Positions 24,427-32,329 of a DNA stretch of 64,000 nt are shown one piece after another. The notes under the pieces are model-generated. The model made no database searches, had not been told where the DNA came from, and saw only the letters and a program-made list of their open reading frames with translations. Each line of letters starts with the position of its first letter. Position 1 is the first letter of the stretch. Source of the stretch: Flavobacteriales bacterium (lineage in GTDB: Bacteria; Bacteroidota; Bacteroidia; JACJYZ01); contig JACJYZ010000002.1 in the NCBI GenBank assembly GCA_020635855.1, positions 744,001-808,000 of the forward strand, given 5' to 3'. The position numbers were made by a program, and so were the translations under genes.

Positions 24427-26529
24427 ATGATGATGAAAAAGCATGCGTTGATCGCCATACCCCTGTTTTTGTTTACCCTTGTCCTGCGTGCACAGCAGGA
24501 CCCCAACTTGTGGCTCGAGGAAGTTGAGGGACAGAAGGCCCTGGCATTTGTTGCCGAGCAGAACAAGATCACCCTGGACAAACTGAGCAAGGTCAGGGAA
24601 TACCAGCATATTTACGATCAATGCCTGGACATATACAATGCCACGGATCGAATTGAAACTCCTTCTGTTCATGGCAACTTTGTTTACAATTTCTGGAAAG
24701 ACAAAGACCATGTACGCGGCATCTGGAGGCGGTCTCCAAAGGCAGCCTACCTGGCCGGAAATCCGGCATGGGAAACGCTGCTGGACCTGGATGCCATGTC
24801 GGCCAAAGACAACGTCAAGTGGGTGTTCAAGGGAGCCGACGGGTTGTATCCTGAATACAAGCGGTTCCTGGTCAGCTTGTCGAAAGGTGGTGCCGATGCC
24901 GTGGTGATCCGGGAGTTTGATGCGGATGCCAAATCGTTCGTGGAGAACGGATTTTATGTTCCGGAGGCAAAAGGCAGTGCAGCTTACCTTGATGAAAACA
25001 CGGTGATCGTGTCATCGGATTTCGGCGCACATACCATGACGGCTTCCGGTTATCCCAACAACGTGAAAATCTGGAAAAGAGGCACACCCCTTACGGCTGC
25101 CACACTCATTCATCAGGGTGATACAACCGATGTGGGCTCCTGGGGGTATGCCATGCGCGACGACAAAACAACCTATGCGGTGATTCGCAGGGAGATCACC
25201 TTCTTTAGCGGACACGACTATGTTTGGCGCAACAACCAACTGACCATGGTGGATGTTCCGGAGGATGCCAACATCCGGGGTGTGTTGCAAAATCAGTTGA
25301 TCGTGGACCTGAAGTCGGACTGGACCGTGGATGGCAAGACCTACAAACAGGGCGCCGTTGTGAGTCTGAACTTCACCGATCTGTTGGCCGGGAAGAAGTC
25401 GATCCGACAGGTGCTGGAACCGGATGCGTATTCAAGCGTGTCCGAGGTGGCCGTGACCAAAAACAAGTTGCTGGTGAGCATGCTGAACGATGTCAACGGT
25501 GCGCTGCATGTATACACCTTCGTCGGTGGAAACTGGAACCATACCAAGGTGGATGCACCGGCCCACGGAACCATCTCCATTGTGGGTACCGATGAATTTT
25601 CTGACCAGTACTTTTTCCAGTTCGAGAATTTTCTGACACCCACCACCTTGTTTGTAGCCAACGCCTCCGACGGAACCGTTAAACCCCTCAAGTCGCTCAC
25701 CGCTTACTTTGACGCCGGCAAATACCAGGTGAACCAGATAAAGGTGAAGTCGAAAGACGGGACGGAGGTTCCTTATTTCATCGTGTCTGCAAAAGGCATG
25801 AAATACGATGGCACCAATCCCACCCTGTTGTATGCATATGGCGGATTCGAGTATTCAATCAAGCCGTCGTACTCCGGAGTTATCGGTGCCTCGTGGCTGG
25901 AAAACGGCGGTGTTTTTGTTTTGGCCAATATCCGCGGCGGAGGGGAGTATGGCCCCAAGTGGCACCTGGCAGGGATGAAGGAAAAAAGACAAAATGTATT
26001 TGACGACTTCTATGCAGTGGCGGAAGACCTGATCGCAAAGAAGGTAACATCTCCCAGTCATCTTGGCATCATGGGAGGCAGCAACGGCGGTCTGCTGATG
26101 GGCGTGGCATTCACCCAAAGACCTGATCTGTTCAATGCTGTGGTTTGCCAGGTTCCCCTGCTGGACATGCAGCGGTACAACAAACTGCTTGCCGGTGCCA
26201 GCTGGATGGGCGAATACGGAAACCCCGATATTCCCGAAGAATGGGCATACATCAAAAAGTACTCACCCTACCAGAACGTCAAGGAAGGCATGAAGTACCC
26301 GGAAGTTTTCTTTTATACCTCCACACGTGACGACCGCGTGCATCCCGGCCATGCCAGGAAAATGGTGGCCAAAATGATGAGCATGGGTTACCCAGTTTAC
26401 TATTATGAGAATACAGAAGGCGGTCACGCAGGCTCCTCCACCAATGAGCAACGTGCCCAGTCATCGGCCATGACCTATTCTTATCTGTTGCTAAAACTGG
26501 ATACCAAAGATGCAGGTACCGGCGAATGA
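24427..26529 (+). CDS. Prolyl oligopeptidase family serine peptidase (S9), exported
   Basis: 700 residues from the first of three consecutive ATG codons; a GTG at 24376 would add an unlikely extension. The signal peptide ends LVLRAQ. An N-terminal beta-propeller (about 30-440) caps a C-terminal alpha/beta hydrolase domain with the triad Ser in MGGSNGGLLMG, Asp in TRDDRVHPGHA and His in EGGHAGSS. The family cleaves peptides at proline; export suggests processing of scavenged peptides in the periplasm. Full-length and apparently intact. A TAATTTTA box at 24396-24403 may be its promoter, and a strong terminator follows the gene. Confidence 0.92.
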   Translation: MMMKKHALIAIPLFLFTLVLRAQQDPNLWLEEVEGQKALAFVAEQNKITLDKLSKVREYQHIYDQCLDIYNATDRIETPSVHGNFVYNFWKDKDHVRGIWRRSPKAAYLAGNPAWETLLDLDAMSAKDNVKWVFKGADGLYPEYKRFLVSLSKGGADAVVIREFDADAKSFVENGFYVPEAKGSAAYLDENTVIVSSDFGAHTMTASGYPNNVKIWKRGTPLTAATLIHQGDTTDVGSWGYAMRDDKTTYAVIRREITFFSGHDYVWRNNQLTMVDVPEDANIRGVLQNQLIVDLKSDWTVDGKTYKQGAVVSLNFTDLLAGKKSIRQVLEPDAYSSVSEVAVTKNKLLVSMLNDVNGALHVYTFVGGNWNHTKVDAPAHGTISIVGTDEFSDQYFFQFENFLTPTTLFVANASDGTVKPLKSLTAYFDAGKYQVNQIKVKSKDGTEVPYFIVSAKGMKYDGTNPTLLYAYGGFEYSIKPSYSGVIGASWLENGGVFVLANIRGGGEYGPKWHLAGMKEKRQNVFDDFYAVAEDLIAKKVTSPSHLGIMGGSNGGLLMGVAFTQRPDLFNAVVCQVPLLDMQRYNKLLAGASWMGEYGNPDIPEEWAYIKKYSPYQNVKEGMKYPEVFFYTSTRDDRVHPGHARKMVAKMMSMGYPVYYYENTEGGHAGSSTNEQRAQSSAMTYSYLLLKLDTKDAGTGE

Positions 26530-26571
26530 TGCCGGGATGCAAGGATGACAAATGCTGACACCCTAACCTAG

Positions 26572-26617
26572 CCGGCGGGCATGGATGAAGACCTCCGTGC
26601 CCGCCGGTTTTTTTTGT
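26572..26617 (+). terminator. Rho-independent terminator of the S9 peptidase gene
   Basis: A 14-bp GC-rich stem (left arm CCGGCGGGCATGGA, right arm TCCGTGCCCGCCGG, with one G-U pair), an 8-base loop, then a run of eight T. Confidence 0.92.
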
Positions 26618-26663
26618 TACCCCACCTTATACTTTTCACCATTCGGGTGCGTGTTATTTCCCA

Positions 26664-26671
26664 TACCTTTG
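26664..26671 (+). promoter_or_regulatory. -7 box (TACCTTTG) 4 bases before the TonB-dependent receptor ATG
   Basis: Exact match to TAnnTTTG. Only four bases separate it from the ATG at 26676, so transcription would begin at or next to the start codon. Confidence 0.55.
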
Positions 26672-26675
26672 GTAA

Positions 26676-28970
26676 ATGATTGCAGCCTTCCGTTTACTTG
26701 CTTGTGCGACTGTGCTGGTGATTCCGACAATACCGGTGCGGGCGCAAACACATTCCGTAAGCGGGTATGTAACCGATAAGGAAAGCGGTGAAGCATTGAT
26801 TGGTGCCGCCGTATACATCAGGGGAACCAGCGTGGGCGCAGCCACCAATGTATATGGTTACTATGCGCTGGCGCTTCCGGACAGCACGTGCGAACTGGTT
26901 TGTACCTACATCGGTTATCAACCTATCACTACCGGAAGACTACAACCTGACCGTGATTCCACCCTCAGCTTCGCACTTGCCCCGGCAACCATGTCACTGA
27001 ATACCGTGGTGATCGAGGCCAAACGGAAAGAGCCGGAAGAACAGCATGCACAGTCGTCATTGAGTGCCACCAAGGTGGTGGTGAAGGACCTCGATAAAAT
27101 ACCTGCCATCGGAGGTGAAGTGGATGTGATCAAGGTTGCTCAGCTGATGCCTGGTGTTACCAAAGGCATCGACGGAAGCGCCGCTATGTTTGTCAGGGGT
27201 GGCGACGGTGACCAGAACCTGATTCTTCTGGACGGCGCAACCGTATACAACGCATCCCACCTGTTTGGTTTTTTCTCGGTATTCAATCCTGATGCCCTGC
27301 ATGACATTTCCCTGGTCAAGGCTGGATTTCCGGCAGAATACGGCGGCCGTCTTTCATCTGTTCTGGATATCCGGATGAAGGAAGGAAACAGCGAACACTT
27401 TCATGCCGACGGTGGTGTGGGACTGTTGTCTTCCCGTCTCACCCTGCAGGGCCCCATCAAAAAAGGAAAGGCATCGTTCCTGTTTGCCGGGAGAAGAACC
27501 TATATCGACCAGGTCCTTAAAACCATCCAGAAAGGCGATCCCTTGCCCTACTATTTTTATGATGTCAACGCCAAGATGAACTGGAAGCTGACCGATAAGG
27601 ACAGGATCTTCCTGAGCACTTTCTCGGGAAACGATGTGTTGCGTTTCAAGGCCGATGTGGAGGATGACCTGTTCAATTTCCGCTTCCTGCTGGGAAATGT
27701 AACTGCCACCGCCCGCTGGAACCACGTGTATGGCAAACGGCTTTTTTCAAATGTATCACTCATCCATTCCCAGTTTCACTACGACGTGTCAGGTGTCTTT
27801 TCCGATAACCACATCCTGATTAAGTCTACCATCACCGACTACCAGGCCAAGGCCGACTTTGAATACTTTCACCGGCCATGGAGCCACATCAAGTTCGGTA
27901 GTACCTACTATAACCACAGGTTCAGGCCCAATGTGATCAGCACCACCGGTGATATATCTTCTACCTATGAATCCAGGCAAGGAAATCTCATCTCTACCTA
28001 TGAAGGGGCCATGTATGTCCAGCATGAACGGAAGTTAGGAACGCGTGCTTCTGTGAATTATGGGTTGCGCTACTCAGCCACCCAGACCCAGCATTCGGTG
28101 TATGACGGACTGGAACCCAGGTTCGCCCTTTCCGTGAAGGTGGGTGATAACCATGTAGTGACCACCAGTTATACCCACATGAAACAGTATATGCACCTGG
28201 TGTCGAGTTCATCCATTGCATTGCCAACCGATTTGTGGTACCCGGTTACTGACAGGGTGCCGCCACAGTCGGCCGACCAGGTGGCGCTGGGCACTGAAAA
28301 GAAATGGAAAGATGGCATGTTTGTGTTCGGACTGGAAACCTACTATAAGGAAATGCAGTCGCTCATCGAATACCGCGAAGGTGCACAGGTGATATTGAAC
28401 GACAACTACGAAGATGAATTGATCCGTGGTCGCGGGGTTGCTTACGGTACCGAGTTGATGCTGCGCAAGAACAAAGGCAGGTTCAGCGGATGGATCAGCT
28501 ACAGCCTGTCGTGGACACGCAGGTATTTCGATGAACTGAACGACGGGGAGCCGTTCTTCGCCAAATATGATCGGAGGCATAACCTTGCGGTGGTCGGTAA
28601 CTACCAATTCTCCGAAAGGATCGGGTTGTCGGCCGTTTGGGTGTATGCTTCCGGCGCATGGTTTACGCCCCTCACCGGGCAGTTTCTCATGCCCAACGCT
28701 TCGTTGTCAAACATTGATCTGCTGCCCATCTATTCAGGCAAGAATGCATCCCGCTTCCCGGATTCGCACCGCATGGACATGAACCTCGTGATTCGCAACA
28801 AACCCGGCAAGAAGTTTGAAAGCGCATGGTTCATCGGTGGGTACAACCTGTACAACCGCACACAGCCGTTCCTTACGGAAATACAGAAAAAGGAAGACGG
28901 AACGGTGCACTATGTGGCCCGCGGTTTGTTCGGTTTCATTCCATCCGTTGCATACAACTTCAGGTTCTGA
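26676..28970 (+). CDS. TonB-dependent outer-membrane receptor with carboxypeptidase-like N-terminal domain
   Basis: 764 residues. Signal peptide ending PVRAQ, then a carboxypeptidase-regulatory-like (CarbopepD_reg_2) domain (about 25-110, HSVSGYVTDKESGEALIGAAVYIRGT). A plug domain (about 130-240) contains MFVRGGDGDQNLILLDGATVYN and FPAEYGGRLSSVLDI, and a beta-barrel runs to the end with the aromatic terminus SVAYNFRF. It imports an unknown substrate using TonB energy. It is shorter than SusC proteins. Its stop overlaps the start of the DUF4249 gene by one base, and the two probably work as receptor and surface lipoprotein, as is common for DUF4249. Confidence 0.92.
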   Translation: MIAAFRLLACATVLVIPTIPVRAQTHSVSGYVTDKESGEALIGAAVYIRGTSVGAATNVYGYYALALPDSTCELVCTYIGYQPITTGRLQPDRDSTLSFALAPATMSLNTVVIEAKRKEPEEQHAQSSLSATKVVVKDLDKIPAIGGEVDVIKVAQLMPGVTKGIDGSAAMFVRGGDGDQNLILLDGATVYNASHLFGFFSVFNPDALHDISLVKAGFPAEYGGRLSSVLDIRMKEGNSEHFHADGGVGLLSSRLTLQGPIKKGKASFLFAGRRTYIDQVLKTIQKGDPLPYYFYDVNAKMNWKLTDKDRIFLSTFSGNDVLRFKADVEDDLFNFRFLLGNVTATARWNHVYGKRLFSNVSLIHSQFHYDVSGVFSDNHILIKSTITDYQAKADFEYFHRPWSHIKFGSTYYNHRFRPNVISTTGDISSTYESRQGNLISTYEGAMYVQHERKLGTRASVNYGLRYSATQTQHSVYDGLEPRFALSVKVGDNHVVTTSYTHMKQYMHLVSSSSIALPTDLWYPVTDRVPPQSADQVALGTEKKWKDGMFVFGLETYYKEMQSLIEYREGAQVILNDNYEDELIRGRGVAYGTELMLRKNKGRFSGWISYSLSWTRRYFDELNDGEPFFAKYDRRHNLAVVGNYQFSERIGLSAVWVYASGAWFTPLTGQFLMPNASLSNIDLLPIYSGKNASRFPDSHRMDMNLVIRNKPGKKFESAWFIGGYNLYNRTQPFLTEIQKKEDGTVHYVARGLFGFIPSVAYNFRF

Positions 28971-29887
28971 TGAGGCATTCGCATACATATCACTTGCTCT
29001 TTCAATCCCGCTTGCACTTGCTGTATGCTGTTGCCGTATGCTGTATGCTCTTGCTCTCCTCCTGCATCCCCGATCCCCTGGAGATTGCCGTGGAAGAGCA
29101 CCAGCCCCGGCCGGTGGTGGCGTCCCAGATCATTCCGGATAAAGAGCTGGTGGTGGCCCTGACCCGGAGTTTCAGTCCGCTCTCGGATCCCATCGTTGAC
29201 GGACAGGTGTCGCAGGCATTCCTGGATAAGATCCTGATCTCGGATGCATGGGTTACGATCAGCTACCTGGGTCGCACAGACACCCTCCATATGGTGAGCC
29301 CCGGGATCTATGCGAGTGACCTCAGCCTGGTGTATGACTACGGCACCTATGAGCTGCATGCGAAGGATCCCGTGTCCGGACAAGAGATTTCAGCTACATC
29401 CACCATGCTTCCTCGCGTGAATTTCGACACGGTGTTTCCGGGTGTGGTGCGCACGCCGGACGATACGATCATCACCGTGCATTATTCCATCGAAGACGAC
29501 CCCACGGTGCCCAACTGGTACCTGGTCGGGTTTTACAAAAGATCGGATCCGTCGGTGGGAACCAACCTCGACATCACCGACTACTTCGGCGACGGTGCCA
29601 ATCAGCTCAGCGAGGTGGAACTTATATCGGATCAGTTGTTTGAGGATGGAAAGTACACGGCATCCAAAGTGCTTGAAGGGGTTTCCGGACAGGACACCAT
29701 TGCCGTGGTACTCTCCAACATCAGCGAAGGATATTTCGAGTTCCTCCACGCGTTCAAGAAGTCGGGTAACATCCTGAACCAGCTCACGGGGGAACCGATC
29801 AATTATCCCACAAACGTGACCAATGGGTACGGGTATTTCAATACGCACAATCCGGATGCACACGTGTTTGACCTGAAAGCCTATTGA
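28970..29887 (+). CDS. DUF4249 lipoprotein whose signal peptide is encoded by a heptamer repeat
   Basis: 305 residues from the ATG overlapping the receptor stop (TGATG). The lipobox is LLSSC (Cys32). The body (VVASQIIPDKELVVALTRSFSPLSDP, WVTISYLGRTDTLHM, YELHAKDPVSGQEISAT) is typical of DUF4249 beta-rich proteins encoded beside TonB-dependent receptors. The hydrophobic core of the signal, HLLYAVAVCCMLLL, is encoded by copies of the CTGTATG heptamer seen in intergenic elements elsewhere in the window (29011-29055), so a repeat has been taken into the coding sequence. The gene is coupled to the next by a one-base stop/start overlap. Confidence 0.88.
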   Translation: MRHSHTYHLLFQSRLHLLYAVAVCCMLLLSSCIPDPLEIAVEEHQPRPVVASQIIPDKELVVALTRSFSPLSDPIVDGQVSQAFLDKILISDAWVTISYLGRTDTLHMVSPGIYASDLSLVYDYGTYELHAKDPVSGQEISATSTMLPRVNFDTVFPGVVRTPDDTIITVHYSIEDDPTVPNWYLVGFYKRSDPSVGTNLDITDYFGDGANQLSEVELISDQLFEDGKYTASKVLEGVSGQDTIAVVLSNISEGYFEFLHAFKKSGNILNQLTGEPINYPTNVTNGYGYFNTHNPDAHVFDLKAY

Positions 29888-30708
29888 TGAAAACTGCTCG
29901 CAAACAACAGCCTGTTGACACCGAGGAGCTTCGGGCATACCTTGATCGCAAGGTGGAGCAATTCAACCGCCCGGATTTCATCGCAGATGATCCCGTATGC
30001 ATTCCCCACATGTTCACCCGGAAAGAAGATATCGAGATAGCAGGCTTCTTTGCAGCTACACTGGCATGGGGGAGAAGACCGGCCATCATTGCCAGTGGTG
30101 AGAAGCTGATGCAATTGATGGGCATGGCGCCATTCGACTATGTGATGCAGGCCCGTGATCCCGACCTGGAACGCCTCGATGATTTCGTTCACCGCACGTT
30201 CAATGCCAACGATGCCCGCTGTTTTGTGAAGGCATTGCGGCATATGTATTTGCATGAGGGCGGATTGGAACATGTGTTTGCACAGGGAGCGGATACAGGC
30301 GATATGGGGGTAGCCATCCACCGATTCCGAAAGGTGTTTTTCTCTCAGTCCCATGCCCTGCGTTGCGAGAAGCATGTGTCGGATCCCATGCGCAACAGTG
30401 CTGCCAAACGCATCAATATGTTTCTCAGGTGGATGGTTCGCAGGGATAAAGGCGGTGTTGATTTCGGCCTGTGGCACTCGGTTTCACCTTCCATGCTCAT
30501 GTGTCCGCTGGACGTACATTCCGGAACCGTGGCCCGGATGCTGGGCTTGTTAAATCGGAAGCAGAACGACTGGCAGGCGGTGGAGGAACTGACCGCAAAC
30601 CTCAGGAAGTTCGATGCCAGTGATCCGGTGCGGTATGATTTCGCATTGTTCGGAACCGGCGTGAACCGTGAAGAACGTTGGCCGGGTGCGTTACGAGAGT
30701 CCCTGTAA
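29887..30708 (+). CDS. TIGR02757 family protein (DUF2400)
   Basis: 273 residues from the ATG that overlaps the DUF4249 stop by one base. Features of the family: FIADDPVCIPHMFTRKEDIEIAGFFAATLAWGRR near the start, the RCFVKALRHMYL region, SAAKRINMFLRWMVRRD and LDVHSGTVARMLGL. Segments resemble helix-hairpin-helix DNA glycosylase folds, but function is unknown. Cytoplasmic, without a signal peptide. Its position as third gene after a receptor and a lipoprotein is probably an accident of operon structure rather than a shared pathway. Its 3' end overlaps the convergent phoX gene by 18 bases. Confidence 0.86.
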   Translation: MKTARKQQPVDTEELRAYLDRKVEQFNRPDFIADDPVCIPHMFTRKEDIEIAGFFAATLAWGRRPAIIASGEKLMQLMGMAPFDYVMQARDPDLERLDDFVHRTFNANDARCFVKALRHMYLHEGGLEHVFAQGADTGDMGVAIHRFRKVFFSQSHALRCEKHVSDPMRNSAAKRINMFLRWMVRRDKGGVDFGLWHSVSPSMLMCPLDVHSGTVARMLGLLNRKQNDWQAVEELTANLRKFDASDPVRYDFALFGTGVNREERWPGALRESL

Positions 30709-32253
30709 TTTGTTCAAAGCTTCACCGTAAATGGCCACCACGGCCGGTTTGGGCGTGGCGGTGCCGCCATCCGGCCAATGACTGATCGGGTTGTCGGCGG
30801 AAGGGGATTTCTCTCCCGGGTGCTGTACGCTCAGGAAAAGGGTTTTGCCGTCGGGTGTGAAACACGGACCGCTCAGCTCCGCACCCATCGGACCGTTCAC
30901 CACGCGGATCGGTTTGCCGGCATCCGCACCATGGCGCGGCACTACGAAGAGGCTGTTGTTCCCGAAACTTGTGTAGGGTTCTTTGTGCAGGGCGCTGCCA
31001 CCCACATCACACGTGAACCAGAGGTTGCCGGCCGTGTCGAAGGCCAGGTTGTCTGGGCAGGCGAATCCTGTTTCTTCGCCTCCCGTGAGAAAGGTCTCGT
31101 GGGTGAAATGCAGGCTGTCGTACCGGTTCCCTTCCTCCTTGATCTTGAGGATGGAGCCAAAGTGATTGCCCTTGGGAACGTTGTTGGTGAGCGCCACCAG
31201 GATATGGCCAGTCAGCGGATCTTTTTCAATGTCTTCCGGGCGGTCGAGGGGGGTGCCGCCAACGATGGATGCGGATTTCCGCAACCGGATCAGTGCTTCG
31301 GTTTGAGTGCCGAACTGTAGTTTGAGTGCCTCGGATTGTTCAATATCAATCGGAATCCACCGGCCTTGTTCCATGTTGGCTACATAAAGGGTGCCTTCCG
31401 ACAAGGATCGGGGTTTGGAACCGATGAATTTATAGAGGCATTCATTTTCCTTGTCGTCTCCCGAATATACCACCACGCGTCCGTCTTCCAGTTCCACTAC
31501 GGTGGCGCATTCGTGGGCGCAGCGACCGAGCGCCACATGTTTTTGGGCTTCGCCGGTGGCAGGGTTTACCTCTACCACCCATCCGTAATGTTCGGTGGGG
31601 TAGGGTTTGTGGAGGTGCCATTGGTACATGCCGGGTTCCAGCGGAGCGTCGAGGCTTTCTCGTTCTCCGTAGTAGTCGTCATAGTTTTCTTCGCAAGTGA
31701 GCACCGTGTTCCAGGGTGTTATACCGCCGGCACAATTGCCCAGGGTGCCAATGGCATCCATGCTGTTTGCAATGGGTTCATGCCAATGAAAAGGTATGTG
31801 TGTGTTGGCATCCAGGCGGCGGTTGACGGGATCATCGGAAACGAAGGTCCAATGCCCGTTTTTTTTCTTTAAACGGAGGATGGAACCTCCCACCACTTCC
31901 ATTTCCTTTTCCACCTGCTCCAGGGTTTTGGGTGTGCCCTTCACATAACCTGAGACGAACATCGGATCCATGTATTCGTGGTTCACCCAGAGTGTGGCCT
32001 CGTCGGCGCTTTTGCCTGGAAAGAATGCGATGTAATCGTTGTTGTAACCGAACGTGCGCTTTGCGTTGATCGGATCGCCATATTTGATCAGCACCTGGAA
32101 ATCGAGTCCTTCTGCCAACGTCAGTGCATCCATATCGGAAGGGTTCAGGCTCTTGATGGTAAACGGAGCCGGATAGGCCCACGACCATTTGGGTGCAAGG
32201 GCTGCACCGATGGTACCGGCGCCCAGAAAGGAAATGAATGTCCTGCGTTCCAT
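30691..32253 (-). CDS. PhoX-type alkaline phosphatase (DUF839)
   Basis: 520 residues. The N-terminus MERRTFISFLGAGTIGAAL has the RRxF twin-arginine pattern, fitting PhoX enzymes that fold with Ca/Fe cofactors in the cytoplasm before export. Conserved segments include YIAFFPGKSADEATLWVNHEY, GNCAGGITPWNTVLTCEENYDDYYG, GRCAHECATVV, RPEDIEKDP and CPDNLAFDTAGNLWFTCD. The enzyme releases phosphate from a range of organic esters in the periplasm. It is divergently arranged with the purple-acid-phosphatase-like T9SS protein at 32330. Phosphate regulation is likely from family knowledge, but I see no clear Pho box. Confidence 0.9.
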   Translation of the reverse strand: MERRTFISFLGAGTIGAALAPKWSWAYPAPFTIKSLNPSDMDALTLAEGLDFQVLIKYGDPINAKRTFGYNNDYIAFFPGKSADEATLWVNHEYMDPMFVSGYVKGTPKTLEQVEKEMEVVGGSILRLKKKNGHWTFVSDDPVNRRLDANTHIPFHWHEPIANSMDAIGTLGNCAGGITPWNTVLTCEENYDDYYGERESLDAPLEPGMYQWHLHKPYPTEHYGWVVEVNPATGEAQKHVALGRCAHECATVVELEDGRVVVYSGDDKENECLYKFIGSKPRSLSEGTLYVANMEQGRWIPIDIEQSEALKLQFGTQTEALIRLRKSASIVGGTPLDRPEDIEKDPLTGHILVALTNNVPKGNHFGSILKIKEEGNRYDSLHFTHETFLTGGEETGFACPDNLAFDTAGNLWFTCDVGGSALHKEPYTSFGNNSLFVVPRHGADAGKPIRVVNGPMGAELSGPCFTPDGKTLFLSVQHPGEKSPSADNPISHWPDGGTATPKPAVVAIYGEALNKLQGLS

Positions 32254-32257
32254 GATT

Positions 32258-32265
32258 CAAATCTA
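32258..32265 (-). promoter_or_regulatory. -7 box (TAGATTTG) 4 bases before the PhoX ATG
   Basis: Exact TAnnTTTG match on the minus strand. The spacing to the ATG is four bases, the same as for the TonB receptor, which implies an almost leaderless transcript. Confidence 0.5.
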
Positions 32266-32329
32266 TGGAGTTGTTGTGAAATGTGTGTGAAATTTGTCAA
32301 TTTGTATGTAGCTGTGGCTTTATTTCAAA

